The notes: a model not told the origin generated them from the letters alone. A DNA stretch of 64,000 bases from Gibbula magus (GCA_936450465.1 OW388289.1:78232593-78296592); one strand, 5' to 3'. Counted from the first letter of the stretch, positions 34,237-46,877 are shown. Translations and numbers: made by a program.

Positions 34237-34960
34237 TACTAACCATAGCACATGGTTATCATACTAACCATAACACATGGTTATCAAACTAACCATAGCA
34301 TATGGTTGTCAAACTAACCATAGCACATGGTTGTCAAACTAACCATAGCATATGGTTATAAAACTAACCATAGCACATGGTTATCATACTAACTATAACA
34401 CATGGTTACATGGTCATCATACTAACTATAGCACATGGTTATCAAACTAACCATAGCACATTGTTATCAAACTAACCATAGCACATTGTTATCAAACTAA
34501 CCATAGCACATTGTTATCAAACTAACCATAGCACGTGGTTATCAAACTAACCATAGCACATTGTTATCAAACTAACCATAGCACATGGTTATCAAACACA
34601 CTATAGCACATGGTTATCGTACTAACTACAGCACTTGGTTATCATACTAACTATAGCACATGTTTATCATATCACATCGTAATCGTACTAACCATAGAAC
34701 ATGCTTATCCAACTAACCATAGCACATGGTTATCGTAAAAACCATGTCACATGGTTAACAAACTAACCATAGCACTTGGTTAGCACAGCAACCATAGCCC
34801 TTTTTTTATCAAACTAACCATAACACGTGGTTATCATACTTACTATAACACATGGGAATCATACTAACCATAACACATGGTTATCATTCTAACCATTATA
34901 CGTGGTTATCATACTAACCACATCACATGGTTATACAAAGTACGTGATTATCAAACTAAC
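34237..34960. repeat. ~25-bp minisatellite of palindromic units, about 28 copies
   Basis: Consensus AACCATAGCACATGGTTATC plus a 4-5 bp linker. Each unit is itself a dyad (AACCAT...ATGGTT). Copies in the middle are most alike and the edges are degraded. No unique spacers, so not CRISPR. Lies between the two ALDH genes. Confidence 0.92.
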
Positions 34961-35539
34961 CATTCTACGTGGTCAACCACAATCCTAAATTGGTCAAAAC
35001 TCCACCGGAAATTAAGTCAATTTTATCAAGTAAAATTATATATAGTCATTGAGATTCTGTAGATGTGTATAGCAAGGTATATTTAATATCAGTAAGTAAA
35101 TAAGTAACATCACATTTTAAGCTTTGAATAGTATTAGGACACTTGGTCACTAAAACAACCGGAGTTTTAAGATATTTTATTATTTTGCACGTCCACTAAT
35201 GAGGGAGTCATATTTCGGCAGGTATTTAGGAAAGGGAAAGGGAACATTGTACATTGTTTCATGTTGTCAATATAACTAATTTGGTGTTTAAAATGCAGAT
35301 AATTAATTGTGGAAATTAAAACTAAGACTCGTGTTAGAACAATTAATCCAGGGTATCGGTTTTTGCAGAGCCTGTACGCGTGCTCACTACACCGTAAAAG
35401 ACAACTGATTGGACAGTGCGGGTATGAGTAACGACTAACAGATAGAGATCGTCTTCTCTCATATAGTTAAGGTCCAAAGCTAGTCTGTCATTTTAAAACA
35501 GCCTTCAGCTCAAGAAATGGATCGAAGATACGATTTTAC

Positions 35540-35700
35540 GAATATAATGAATATAAACATGAAAAATTGCCTTTTCTGTTCTATTAAGTATTCTTATGTA
35601 GATGATTATTTGCTGATATTTTGAAAGTTGCCGTTGTGTAGTCTACAGATTAAAAGTTTCAAATGCATTTTGACGATATCTAGGTTAGACGTTCATTAAA
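35540..35700 (+). repeat. Dispersed repeat, copy 2
   Basis: Partner of 33405-33575. Followed at 35706-35835 by a weak inverted repeat (tatatccatacgtttcc versus ggaaaagtatgggtata). Confidence 0.5.
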
Positions 35701-35849
35701 CCATATAACAAGTGAGAGATATATCCATACGTTTCCAAGTGTATGGAATGCGCCTCGGAAGGGCCCCACGAGGAAAACTGTAGGGTATCATTAGACACAC
35801 GAGGAAAAGTATGGGTATATCTGTATACCCCACTTACGGTCGAGTGTAA

Positions 35850-37480
35850 ATGAATACTATTTCATACTATTTCTAAACAAATACAGCTGTAAACAATCTT
35901 GCGTATGAAAAGGACAATCCAGATTGGGCCTCGTCTGTGACAACTCCCGGGCACGCTCAGTCGATGCTGCTTTGTATGGTTATCCATGCTCGGGGCTCGA
36001 AATCTTATTGATATGGCCCAATGACGGTACAATGTATTGTCAACGCAGACACGTTCATTGAGCCGTCAGTTAGCTTTTAAATGCATGGGCCGATCGTGTT
36101 TCACGTACATCTCGCTGAAATGTACAAGCTAATGAATGGTTAATGTCAATATGGTCATAGTTTAGCGAAAACAGAAGCAAGTTTCAATATGTTAAGACAT
36201 CTGAATTTCATTTTTGGCAGTTTCCCCGGAACCAAGACAAACCCCTAATATATACATGATAATCCTTCCTTTGTGACTATTGCATCTAAAACCTAAAATT
36301 TACACACATGTTAATCATTCCCATAGATATGCCTTTCCTAGTTTCGGTAATGTCAAACTATATTTGGAAGCGGGGTTATGTGAGCTGTGCTCGCTTCTTC
36401 ACGTGTAACCCTTAGTAGTTGGTAGATGTCTACTGGTTCCCTGAACCCGAAATATATCTATCTATCCACTGGCCAGTTGATGAATAAAAGTGTGTGTACT
36501 TCTTAACAAAACGTATATAAATACATTCCAAATCGATTTTATCTGACAACAGCACTTTGTTAAATATTAGATAAATTTTGGTACAGTTTCGCCCGGTAGT
36601 TTATGAACAAAGAATGTTATCAGATTTTAATTTTAATTGGTCGATGTCAATGCGATCACTGAACCTGAAGGACAATATACCAACCACTGGTCAGTTGGGG
36701 TCAGTGAAAGGTGTCACAGCTTGGCGCCCATATCAAATGGTACATTGTGTTTACCTGGTGAAGCTACGAGCCATAACACGCCTGAATACAGTTATGAACA
36801 CACACGACTTGGGTTAAGCGTTTTTTCATGGACAAGAATACAAAAGAATGCTCTGGTCCGGGAATGATCTTATAAATCGGACATAGTTTCTTTACAGCTA
36901 TGAGATTTGATTGAAGGTGACAAATAAACAGAGCAAACATATATAAATTGGGGGTTGCCTTGGTGTGGTTTCTTATGAATACATTCATCAAATATGGCTA
37001 ATATCCAGATCAAAAGCTAAAATAGATGGAACTGTCGTGCAACCGCCCTCTTTTAATCAGAAACGATGGGGAGTTCGGAGATTATAATGGCCCCTCAATG
37101 CTGATATATTATGTTTATACTGACGTCATTTTAGGATCATGTCCCAATGTTAAACACATATAACGACGAATGAGAACAAGTAATACAGATAGTCAACTTC
37201 TTTATTGCTATGAGTGCGACGTTTCGATGCAAATGCGAGCACCGTTATCAAACAAGTGATGCATTGTCATGACAACCAGAACTTGTCCCATCCATCTAAC
37301 CAGCCATCCATCTTACCAGCTTCTAAAATGCCTCTCAAAGAAGAAATATGACGACCTCCTTCGTGGGCGGTTCATTAAAAACTCGGTTTCTGCAAATGGT
37401 AATGCCCTGGGAAAAACATAAGAATCTATGGAGTTAAAGTGTATTTTTGGTGAAGAATAATAACACTATATAGTTTAAAA
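35850..37480. other. Intergenic DNA, no gene seen
   Basis: Overlapping short frames at 36578-36867 carry no recognisable domain. A block near 37190-37250 (TTCTTTATTG..TGAGTGCGACGTTTCG) resembles 19360-19395, a probable dispersed repeat. Nothing else supported. Confidence 0.4.
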
Positions 37481-37489
37481 TAGAGTCAT

Positions 37490-37690
37490 GGGCTATGTAG
37501 CTCATCAGGACCTCATTGATGTATTATCTAAGGTTGAATATCTAAGTTATCTCAAGTAATACATTGTTAACAAGCAAAAAATAGGTTTTTAGATCACGAC
37601 CCCTGTGACCCACATTTGGAGTCACAGGGTCACCACAAATCCTACAATTAAGAATCACCTTTGACCAAAGAGTCTCTACACAACATTTCA
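37490..37690 (-). repeat. Decayed copy of the minisatellite-bearing element
   Basis: Begins with the terminus CATGGGCTATGTAGCTCATC and then has AATAGGTTTTTAGATCACGA, GACCC.CATTTGG.GTCAC and AAAGAGTCTC.ACACAAC-like blocks in family order. Confidence 0.6.
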
Positions 37691-37908
37691 TCGTTCTAGA
37701 GCTTTACATGCTTGAGACACAGGTGAAGTTGAGCGCAAATACATTGCGCAACATGAACGACCAGTTTTCCCTATGTGCGAACGAAGTGAGCAAAGGTTGG
37801 CAACGTATTTCTATCGACTCAAATCGAAATAATTTTCAGCTGTCAAAATTCAATGTCCCAAAAATTCAAACTCGACACCCATTTGAACACAGGGTCGTGC
37901 TCTCTTAA

Positions 37909-38396
37909 AGGTGCATCCATTGTGTTTGATAAAATTTTATAAGGGTTTAATACGTTCCGACTCACCATATGTGCTGTTTACAGTGCAAATAAATTCACTC
38001 GGCTTGCATATTCATCCCAATCACCAAATATATCATAATTACTAGTTTCCAATTAAAATATAGTAACATCATTATGCATGTGCAGAAACCGAAACTACAC
38101 GTCCCGTTTACATGCACAGTAGTTATATGACATAGTAAACATGATCAACCCAAAATTATAATTTTGTCTGTTATAAATAAGATTCCAAAATTACGTTTGA
38201 CTCATTGGCGCGCGCCACACGCGGTACACTGTCCGGTTTTCGATCAGATATCACTACTTTTACCTTCTTATCGTCAATATACTGAGTCAACTATCATCAA
38301 AATGGTAGTTTTTGGTAACAGTCGGTATTTCTCGATAAAGTTAAACCATTTATAACATTTGGAATATGTGACCCCAACAACACAATGGATGTACCT
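37909..38396. mobile_element. MITE with TTAA target duplication
   Basis: 488 bp between TTAA at 37905-37908 and 38397-38400. Terminal inverted repeat is AGGTGCATCCATTGTGTT against AGGTACATCCATTGTGTT. A truncated relative lies at 62069-62350. Confidence 0.85.
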
Positions 38397-38529
38397 TTAA
38401 TCCAAACCCCATATGTTACATTAACATATACAATTAATTTTTTAAGCGCTCAGAGAGGCTTCTAAAATCGTTCTTCGGCTCCATTCTCACTCACAAACTT
38501 CCGCTAAACGGAACGACTGAATTACCAGG

Positions 38530-39015
38530 GGAGTTAACTCCAAATACTGCAATTTAGAATCCCCATTGGCAAAGGAGTTTGCACACAACTTTTCAGCTCT
38601 CTAGACCTTTTGGAACTGGAGAAGAAGATAAAAATAGGTTTTTAACGATGTGACCCCTGTGACCCCATTTGGGGTCATGGGGTCACGAAATCTACAATTT
38701 AGAATCCCCATTGGTCAAAGAGTCTGCACACAACTTTTCAACTCTCTAGACCTTTTGGAACTGGAGAAGAAGATGAAAATAGGTTTTTAAGGATGTGACC
38801 CCTGTGACCCCAAATCCATTTGGGGTCATGGGGTCACGAAATCTACAATTTAGAACCCCATTGGCCAAGGAGTCTGCACATAAAATTTCAGCTCTGTGAA
38901 GTCATTGGTTCTGGAGAAGAAGTCGAAAAAGCGAAAAGTTTACGACGGACGGATGGACGGACGCCGGACACCATGCCATGCCATAAGACCATCGGGCCTT
39001 TCAGACCTGATGAGC
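38530..39015 (-). mobile_element. Minisatellite-bearing element, short copy (about three units)
   Basis: About three ~148-bp units (CTACAATTTAGAATCCCCAT, GGAACTGGAGAAGAAGATG, GACCCC..TTTGGGGTCA) followed by a GGACGGATGGACGGACG tract and the terminus GGGCCTTTCAGACCTGATGA. It is in the opposite orientation to the larger copy inside the LINE at 56661-58185. Confidence 0.8.
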
Positions 39016-39019
39016 TAAA

Positions 39020-40340
39020 AAGTGGCGTATAAGAGTTAAGCATAATTGAACTCAATTAATTGGACATATTTTTTTAATAATCTTTCGTTTTAATCTTCTA
39101 TTGAAGACTAAACTTATCACTTCTACTTTTCAATCTGTAAGCATTAGGCTGACGTATTGTATCAATAGTTTAATTTGATGATTATGCTTTATTATAGTGA
39201 TCTTTTTTATATTAAGGTAAAAGTATATTGCTTTGATTTTGCAATAATGTTCATTTGTTATAGTAGCTAGTCTTTTGAATCGATAATAATGGTTTATGTC
39301 TTAACGATAAAATGTAAGACTTTTTAAAAATGTAATTAGTTTAGTCCAAGTGTTTCACTTTAATTTACTGAGACGTGTAATTATAAACTTAAAAATTGCT
39401 ATGACACGTACGTGTGACCTAAAATTAAAAATAAGAACATTATTTACTATGGGAATGATTTACTTTATTAAATGTTGTACACATTTAACCAACTATCTAA
39501 GTTTTAACGATCAGCATTTTGATAGATATGGTAAACATAATACAAATATAGCAAAACAGAAACTTCAGATCATAACAGAAAATGACACGAATGCGTGTGT
39601 CGATAAATTGACAGCCACACAATGAAAACTAATAAAACAAAAGAAAGCTACGTACCAAGAAAAATTCAAGGATACGTTATCCACGAATGATAAATACGAC
39701 TGGATCATAGTTACATGTTTTGTCCAGAAGTCAACTAACCTAAATTATCCATATCGAAACATTGTCTTATTATAACATAATTTTAAATCGTCGTTTTGGT
39801 ATCTCTTATAATATATATAAGCGAGATAGCACAGAGTAATATAATGTGTCTTTGCTTGTTTTATGACGTCCTATACAGTAACGTAAACCGATGCGTCGAC
39901 AAAATAAAGATAAAGAATTTAGGTACATTATGTCGGGAACATATCTACATATATTGACTTAATTTTCATTTTATATTAATCACATGACTACCATACACAC
40001 ACCGGAGTACCGATTTGAACTGAACGCAAATAGGGCCTACTGCACTGGTTACCTCCCAAAACTTCTACATGCGAATTCTTCTGCATGCGTAATATTAAGG
40101 AAAAATGTGTTACTAGATTGATGTCAAAACGGCAGCGCTTGTGAAATATATGAACATTGTGATTATTTTGTTATGAAATTTATATATGAGAATAAACAGT
40201 TATACAACTAAACAATAAAAATACCTCCTGTGATATGTATGTATTATTTACTCATACCATAATGTAGAAGTTTTGGCACATTAGTCGGACCAGTCCATTC
40301 TTAGGTCTACTTGAGGTAAAAAATGCAGTAAACCCTGAAC
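39020..40340. other. AT-rich intergenic DNA, no gene seen
   Basis: A 91-codon frame at 39350-39625 has no recognisable domain. No repeat identified. Confidence 0.4.
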
Positions 40341-40350
40341 TGTGTCGCGG

Positions 40351-40405
40351 GTCAAGGCTATTTTCCATCCATTAAGACTACCACCCTAATTTTTGGTTTT
40401 ATCGA
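40351..40405 (-). promoter_or_regulatory. 55-bp block shared, inverted, with the ALDH gene B upstream region
   Basis: On the minus strand 51 of 55 bases match 45374-45428 without gaps, core AATTAGGGTGGTAGTCT. It points toward ALDH gene A, 9.2 kb from that gene's candidate ATG. It includes a mini-ORF ATGGATGGAAAATAG. Possible old promoter/5' UTR of gene A or a dispersed repeat. Confidence 0.6.
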
Positions 40406-40698
40406 TTGGTAGAAGCACGCTATTAACACCACTGCTCCAGTATATCGAGCGCGAAGTAAAACTTCGCACTCTCAAGCTTTCTGTTGACTGTTAACAATAC
40501 AAAAACATGAAAACGTCAAAAATGAAGAGGCACACATGAAAAAATATTTTTTTAAATATCTGTAATGGACGTTTGAGAGTAGTGTCTACAGCTATTTTAA
40601 TTAATTCAAGATACTTATACATTTCAATGTTTCAATATTAGTTGTAGGCTACTTGTTTATACGGAAAATGTGAAATAACGGTTTGCATTAAACTTTAA

Positions 40699-41050
40699 TG
40701 GGGCAGTAGCACGTTTTTTGCAATTTTTATTTTTTCAAATTTCCCATTTATGTCATTTATGTCATTTATGTTTACTTTAGAGGGTGAAACATCTTATTAC
40801 ACAAACCAAATATCCGTAGTGGTAATAACAACTAGTGTTGCGCATAAAGCAAAAATGACATATGGCGGCCATTTTATTGTGAACACAATTTATTAATTTG
40901 AATGACAAAAACGATTTCCATGGCTTTACCGAACCATGAACACTCATTTTGTGACTTGATTTTTCTAAGAGAGAAGGGTACTATTAGTGACATTATTTTT
41001 CAAATACATTTCAACAACTTATTTGAGCAAACAAACGTGCTACTGCCCCT
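40699..41050. mobile_element. MITE with TTAA target duplication
   Basis: 352 bp between TTAA at 40695-40698 and 41051-41054. Terminal inverted repeats are TGGGGCAGTAGCACGTTT and AGGGGCAGTAGCACGTTT. No coding content. Confidence 0.85.
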
Positions 41051-41689
41051 TTAAGGGATGATACCCTGTGACCTTAACTGGCGCAGATTTCAATCCAAAG
41101 TTGATAGTTAACTTTCAAACATCGCAAACTTCGTTTTGGAGTCCGAACAAAAGCATTTTAAAGTATTTTTTTAATATTCAGAAGAACATGACAACGCATT
41201 TATTATGTATGCAATATAAATGATGATTACGTCATGTTTTATGTCATACCTTAGTATGATAATATCAACCATTGTTTCTTAATCATGAGAAACATCATTA
41301 TAGGGGGCCATTAATATGCCATTTTCAGAGGGGAGTTTTTGTAAAACAAAAACTAGTGGAGATAGAGAGAGGATTGATAGTTCATTTTAAACAGAAAAGC
41401 TGATTAATTAAAGGGTGAAATCAAACATGGGGTTCAATGTCAAACGAAAGTCTTGGAGACCTAAAAAGACTAGGGCCGGTTGCTTCACCTTTGGTGTGTT
41501 ATAAAGGTGTGATAAAGGTGCAGTCCTTTAATTAAATGTAAACTTCATATGACAACTAAATATTGTTTATATTAGTACTTTATTCATTCAGTAAAATACA
41601 CCCAACGTGAACATCTGGACTTTGTGCATGACAAACTAGCTGTACGAAGTCACTATTCCAAGTGCTCATTGTAGATGATAAATTGAGAT

Positions 41690-44400
41690 TCATTAATTGA
41701 CATGGGAGTTACAGAAGTCTTTTTTTACCAAATAACTCGCATTTATACCTGTCGCACAAGAAATCTTCAGTTTTTCTGTCTATTTTCTTAGTATCAAAAG
41801 TGGTCAGAGGATGAGATATACACAGTGGGTTATTTTGGGAGAAAACGTGATCTAATTAAAATCTCTCTACATGACATGTGTCTCGAAATACTACTTATAT
41901 TAAATTTTTAACTTTCAGTTGCATGTTAAGCTATCACTTAATCGTGTAAACTACAAACATTGGCAGAACCTGTCTTTCAAAAACCAATGACAAACGTGGT
42001 CATCTCAGACGATGAGATATAGCCATTTACTGCTGATGTATGGGGAATACAGCCCTTTACTTAGAATATCTTTAAAAGACTTATATCTGGAAATATTAGT
42101 TATGATACACATTTTACCTTCATGATGAGATGTTAAACAAGCACTCAATCTTGTAAATTATAAACTTGGGTAACAAATTATGTAGGGAGAAACGGGGGTC
42201 TAGTTTAGATCGTTTGACATGCCATATATCTCGGAATATTAACTGTAGTAACAATTATTCTTTCCTATCGGTCAAATGTACCAAATGTCATCTTTGGTCA
42301 AACAGGTATTCCAACAATTGGTTATATAGACAGGAGAAAGGAGAAGAACAGAAAGGAGGTTTGCTTTAATTCGTTTTACAACTATCTTGGATTATTACTT
42401 ACATTTACTATTTCTTTTACAGTTGAAATAGTTTAAATGTCAATATTAGTAAAATAAAATGGATCCTCCAACATCACTTTGAAAAGTGGTCATCTCAGTA
42501 GATGAGATTTATACATTGATTATATAGGCGCAAATGAAAGTGTTGATTTTACATGGTGTTTTAGATTTCATATATATCTCACAATCTTACTTATGTTATA
42601 GATTTGCCTGCCACTTTACATCTTAGACAAACTTTCAATCGTATTAAATATAAACTTTGGCCAAAACGACCCCCAAAACCCAATGTGAAAAGTGGTAATC
42701 TCAGTGGATGAGATATAGACAGGGGTCATGTAGGCGGAGACAGGGGTCTATTTTAAATAGTTTTTAGATTACATATATCTCGCAATATTACTTATGTTAC
42801 TTATATTTGACTGACAGTTAACATAATGAGCAAACTACCAATCGTATTAAATATAAACTTTGGCCAAAAAAACCAACCCTCCAAACCACTATGGAAAGTG
42901 GTCATCTCAGTGGATGAGATATAGACAATGGTTATATAGGCGGAGACAGGGGTCTATTTCAATTAATTTTAGATTACATAATATCTCGCAATATTACTTA
43001 TGTGATATATTAGCCTGACAGTTTACATAACAAACAAGCTTTCAATCGTATTAAATATAAATTTTGGCAAAAAAACAACCCCCTAAACCACTGTGGAAAG
43101 TGGTCATCTCAGTGGATGAGATGAAGACATTGGTTATACAGGTGGAGACATGGGTCTATTATAAATCCTTTTAGATAACACATATCTCGCAATATGACTT
43201 ATGTGATATATTTGCCTGACAGATAACATCTTAGTCAAACGTTAAATCATATTAAATATAAACTTTGGCAAAAAACTATCCCCCCAAAACCACTGTGAAA
43301 AATGGTCATTTCGGTGGATGAGATAGAGACATTGGTTATATAGGCGGAGACAGGGGTCTATTTTAAATCGTTCTGAATTACATATATCTCGCAATAGTAC
43401 TTATGTGATATATTTGCCTGACAGTTTACATCTTAGACAAACTTTCAATCTTATTTTATATAAAATTTGGCAAAAAACTATCCCCCAAAACCAATGTTAA
43501 AAGTGGTCATCTCATGCAGTGGATGAGATATAGGCACTGGTTATATACAGACATGCGAGTCTTTAAATCGTTTTAGATTGCATATATCTCGCAATATTAC
43601 ATATGGGATATATATTGCCTGACAGTTTACATCTTAGACAAGCTTTCAATTGTATATGAAATATAAACTTTGGCCAAAAACGTGATGAGATATAGACACA
43701 GAAAAGGGCTTATTTTAAATCGTTTTAGATATCTAAGGATATGACTTATGTTACTTCTTTAACCTAACGTTTACACAGTAGACAAACATTTAAGCCTATA
43801 AAATACAAGCTGTCGCGGAAAACAATCTTCAAATATCAGTGTCCAAAGTGGTCATATAAGTGGATGAGATTTTTACATTGATTATATAGGCTAAGAAAGG
43901 GTCTAGTTTAAATCGTTTTAGAATACCTGTATCTATAAATATTAGTTATGTTACTTATATACCATAACCTTTACATCTTCAACAATTATTAAAACCTATA
44001 AAATACAAACTTTGGCGGAAAACAATCTTTAAATACCAGTTTCCAAAGTGGTCATCTCAGTGGATGAGATATAGACATTGGTATAGGCACAGAAGGGACC
44101 TATTTTAAATCGTTTTAGAAAACTTTTATCTAAGAATATTACTTATGTTACTTATTTACCGTAACCTTTACATTTTAGACAAACATTAAAACTTAAAAAT
44201 AGAAACTTTGGGGGAAAACAATCTTTCAATACCAGTATTAAAAGTGATCATCTCAGTGGTTGAGATATAGATATTGATTATATATATAGGCTGAGAAAGG
44301 GCCTGTTTTAAACTGTTTTAGAAGACATGTATCTACGAACATCACTGATGTTACTTATTCACCTGATTACTGCTCATAATTATGTTTTCCCCGTAGTTTC
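41690..44400. repeat. ~200-bp tandem array, about 13 units
   Basis: The marker AAGTGGTCATCTCAGTGGAT followed by GAGATATAGAC recurs near 41801, 41996, 42484, 42690, 42896, 43099, 43299, 43501, 43682 (truncated), 43847, 44047 and 44244. Period is ~200 bp. Units also carry TATATCTCGCAATATTACTT and AATATAAACTTTGGC. Central units are most alike. Lies between the divergent ALDH genes. Confidence 0.93.
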
Positions 44401-45373
44401 GCGAGACATGTTGATTTGTGTTGAGTTTCCGTCAGCGTTGGCGTTGGTGTCGGCGTTCCCTTTGTTTCCAAAGTATATACCTCTAAAACTACTTGATCAA
44501 CTTCACCAGATATGGTATACAGCCTCCCCATATCATATAATTGTGCCTTTAAATTGTATTTTATTGTTGTTTCCATGGTAACAATTTTGACTTTCTATGA
44601 AGATTCTTTGCAGTTCCACTTCATTAGTTAAACAGGTTGTTGCCTTGTACATAGACAAATGCATTATTTCTAAAGTCAGTAAATAATTCGCCGATAGCTT
44701 CATTGTGGTATCCCCAGGCGCATGATTTAAACAATATGTATCCACCACCCCATTAACAAATCTTCATTTCAATAAGTATTTTTAAACAATAAATTATAGA
44801 TAGTTTTAAAAGTTATAAATCATTTTACCAATTTTTTAACTGATTTTTTTTTAGATCTTTTTGTGTCATTTTAATTTCAGAGTATATTCAAACGTCAGTT
44901 TATCTGATCGACATTGTACATTTCCTACCGGCAAGTCCTATGTGTTTAGTGCTTTGATTGATTATTGTTAAGTTGCATGTGCTTAGAATGTGAACAACAT
45001 TGGTAATATTCTTAGATTAATGTCATCTAAACCGATTTAAAATAGCCCCCGTCACATCTCCCTCCTAGATCACCAAATGTTTAACATGCACATGATTGTA
45101 AAGTTGTAACTGTTGTGTTTCAACTGATAGATAAATACATTATGTATTGTAACATTTGCACTTCAGAGTTCATTTTCAAGGCATTCGTTTAACTTTACCT
45201 ATGAAAAAATGGAGGATATCATTAGATTCCGATTTTATTAAATTCATTCGTGAAATCATTTTGTCTAGCTCAAAACACACACCTTCTTCCTGTTGTCAAC
45301 AGTCACTACATATTGGGCGCTAAGAGTAAGCGCTTAAAACAGCAGAAACCAGTTTCACGAGAGTACATTCTAG
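44401..45373. other. DNA upstream of ALDH gene B, no gene seen
   Basis: Overlapping short frames on both strands at 44327-44748 have no recognisable domain. The promoter of gene B probably lies toward the right end of this stretch. Confidence 0.4.
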
Positions 45374-45428
45374 TCGATAAAACCAAAAATTAGGGTGGTA
45401 GTCTCAATGGATCGAAAATAGTGTTGAC
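45374..45428 (+). promoter_or_regulatory. 55-bp conserved block just upstream of ALDH gene B start
   Basis: Ends 10 bp before the ATG at 45439. Matches the minus strand of 40351-40405 at 51 of 55 positions. Contains a four-codon upstream ORF, ATGGATCGAAAATAG, whose partner in the other copy keeps start, stop and length. 5' UTR or core promoter is inferred from position. Confidence 0.6.
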
Positions 45429-45438
45429 AACGGCCAAG

Positions 45439-45561
45439 ATGTCGGCAGCACTCGCTCGTTTGTGTAGAGTCAGGACAGTGTTCAGCGTTCTGAAACAGCA
45501 GAAAGCATGTATGTCAGCTATACCCGATCCCGTCAGGGAACCAGAAATCAAATATGCAAAG
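45439..45561 (+). CDS. ALDH: ALDH gene B exon 1, with probable mitochondrial presequence
   Basis: 123 nt (41 codons) from ATG to a GTGAGG donor: MSAALARLCRVRTVFSVLKQ, then QKACMSAIPDPVREPEIKYAK. The first ~29 residues have five Arg/Lys and no acidic residue, as mitochondrial targeting peptides do. EIKYAK before the splice is the classic N-terminal edge of the ALDH1/2 fold and joins in phase 0 to LFINNDF of exon 2. Met26 could serve as an alternative, cytosolic start. Enzymatic role as for gene A. Mitochondrial location is inferred. Confidence 0.9.
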
Positions 45562-45880
45562 GTGAGGTGAAGTTGGTGGCCATATAGCCGACTCTTAATA
45601 TTTATGCATAGCGTAGACCTAGATATCGAAAACGAGGCTAAACCCGCAAGCCACCTAGATACCAGACGAAAATGCCGTGGTGCGACGTGCGAGTCCGATA
45701 TCGTATTTCATGAATAGCTCTACTGCAAACTCACAACAAGTTTTCTACTTTTGCACAAAAGTCTGTTGCTGTTTTCTGAAGGAGTCCGTGTTAAATTTGA
45801 CAACGGTGATTAAAATTTTCATTCATAAAGTACCTTGCTGAAAAGTCAAATCATCGTGGAACGTAGCTGCACTGCCTGCA

Positions 45881-45990
45881 ATAGACGATCGTGCTCGCCT
45901 CGGTCAAGCTCCCCTACGCTGGGCTACGCTCCGCTGTTACCGGTAACGGAGGTTTACCGGAGATAGTCACGGCGAGCATTACATCGTCTA
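45881..45990. mobile_element. 110-bp MITE with 8-bp target duplication
   Basis: TAGACGATCGTGCTCGCC at the left is mirrored by GGCGAGCATTACATCGTCTA at the right. TGCCTGCA is directly repeated at 45873-45880 and 45991-45998. The CpG-rich interior (CTACGCTCCGCTG) resembles the loop of the palindrome at 60435-60579. Lies 320 bp into gene B intron 1. Confidence 0.8.
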
Positions 45991-46877
45991 TGCCTGCACA
46001 TCATATTTTAGCGTTTGTGGTTCAAATACATCTTAAGAAAATTCGAACAGTAAAACAATGAAAATACATGCAGGTAGGCCTAATGGTTCAAGTAATTACT
46101 CGGCTATAATTAAATGATTTACGGTACTTTAACCACGTGTAGACGTAAACAAAACCTCTAGGGGGGACCGGGGCTGGAGGGGGTGTGCGTTAGCAACAAT
46201 GTTGTACATGTGCATTAATTCTTTAATTGTTATTCTTTTCATACATTTAAAATATGATAATGCTTAGTAAAAACTACGGTGTAACACATTGAAGTTATTA
46301 ATCCTAATAGATACAGTTGGAGTTATATGATACGCATTGTTCATTTGTAACACATTTAGATAACTTGGTATTCTTTGTTACATTGAGCTAAACAAAAGAT
46401 GAGAGTCGACAAGTGACACAACACAAATATTTAATCAATCATTTCAACACCATACAGTGCCCTGTTGGCGGACATGTCAATCAGTTTCCTCTCTTCAGTT
46501 TTGGTGAGTTGAGGTTGTACCCCGTTCTTAGCATACACTTTAACCCTGCCTTTATTTATTTACATTGACCCGAGCAGAAATTGTAGATTTTGCAACATAC
46601 ATATTGGCAGCTTTTCTTATAAACAGCAAAACTGTGAACAGCTTTCATAAGCCTGGGGACTTGACATGTTTCTAACACAGCTTTTACTTGTCTGGTTGAC
46701 TGGTTACCGGAGATACGGCCACTATGACGTCACTGTAATATATGGGCATCGCATATAATGGCGCCATATCATTAGAGCATACCATGAAAAACAATCTTAT
46801 TTTGTTGTTTTACTGTCCATTATGAAATTCCCGCGTGAAACCAAAAATGTTCCCGCCATTTTATTCAGCAGCCGGAA

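Noticed and set aside
34237..34960. Possible CRISPR array
   Set aside because: Repeats are contiguous and degenerate with no unique spacers, and the setting is eukaryotic. The same applies to 13080-13253 and 14553-14722.
36578..36867. Two overlapping 76-79 codon frames
   Set aside because: No homology recognised, and overlap in two frames suggests chance.
40260..40405. Coding first exon of ALDH gene A next to the 55-bp block
   Set aside because: Minus-strand ATGs here open only very short frames with no ALDH-like N terminus. At most it is an untranslated leader.
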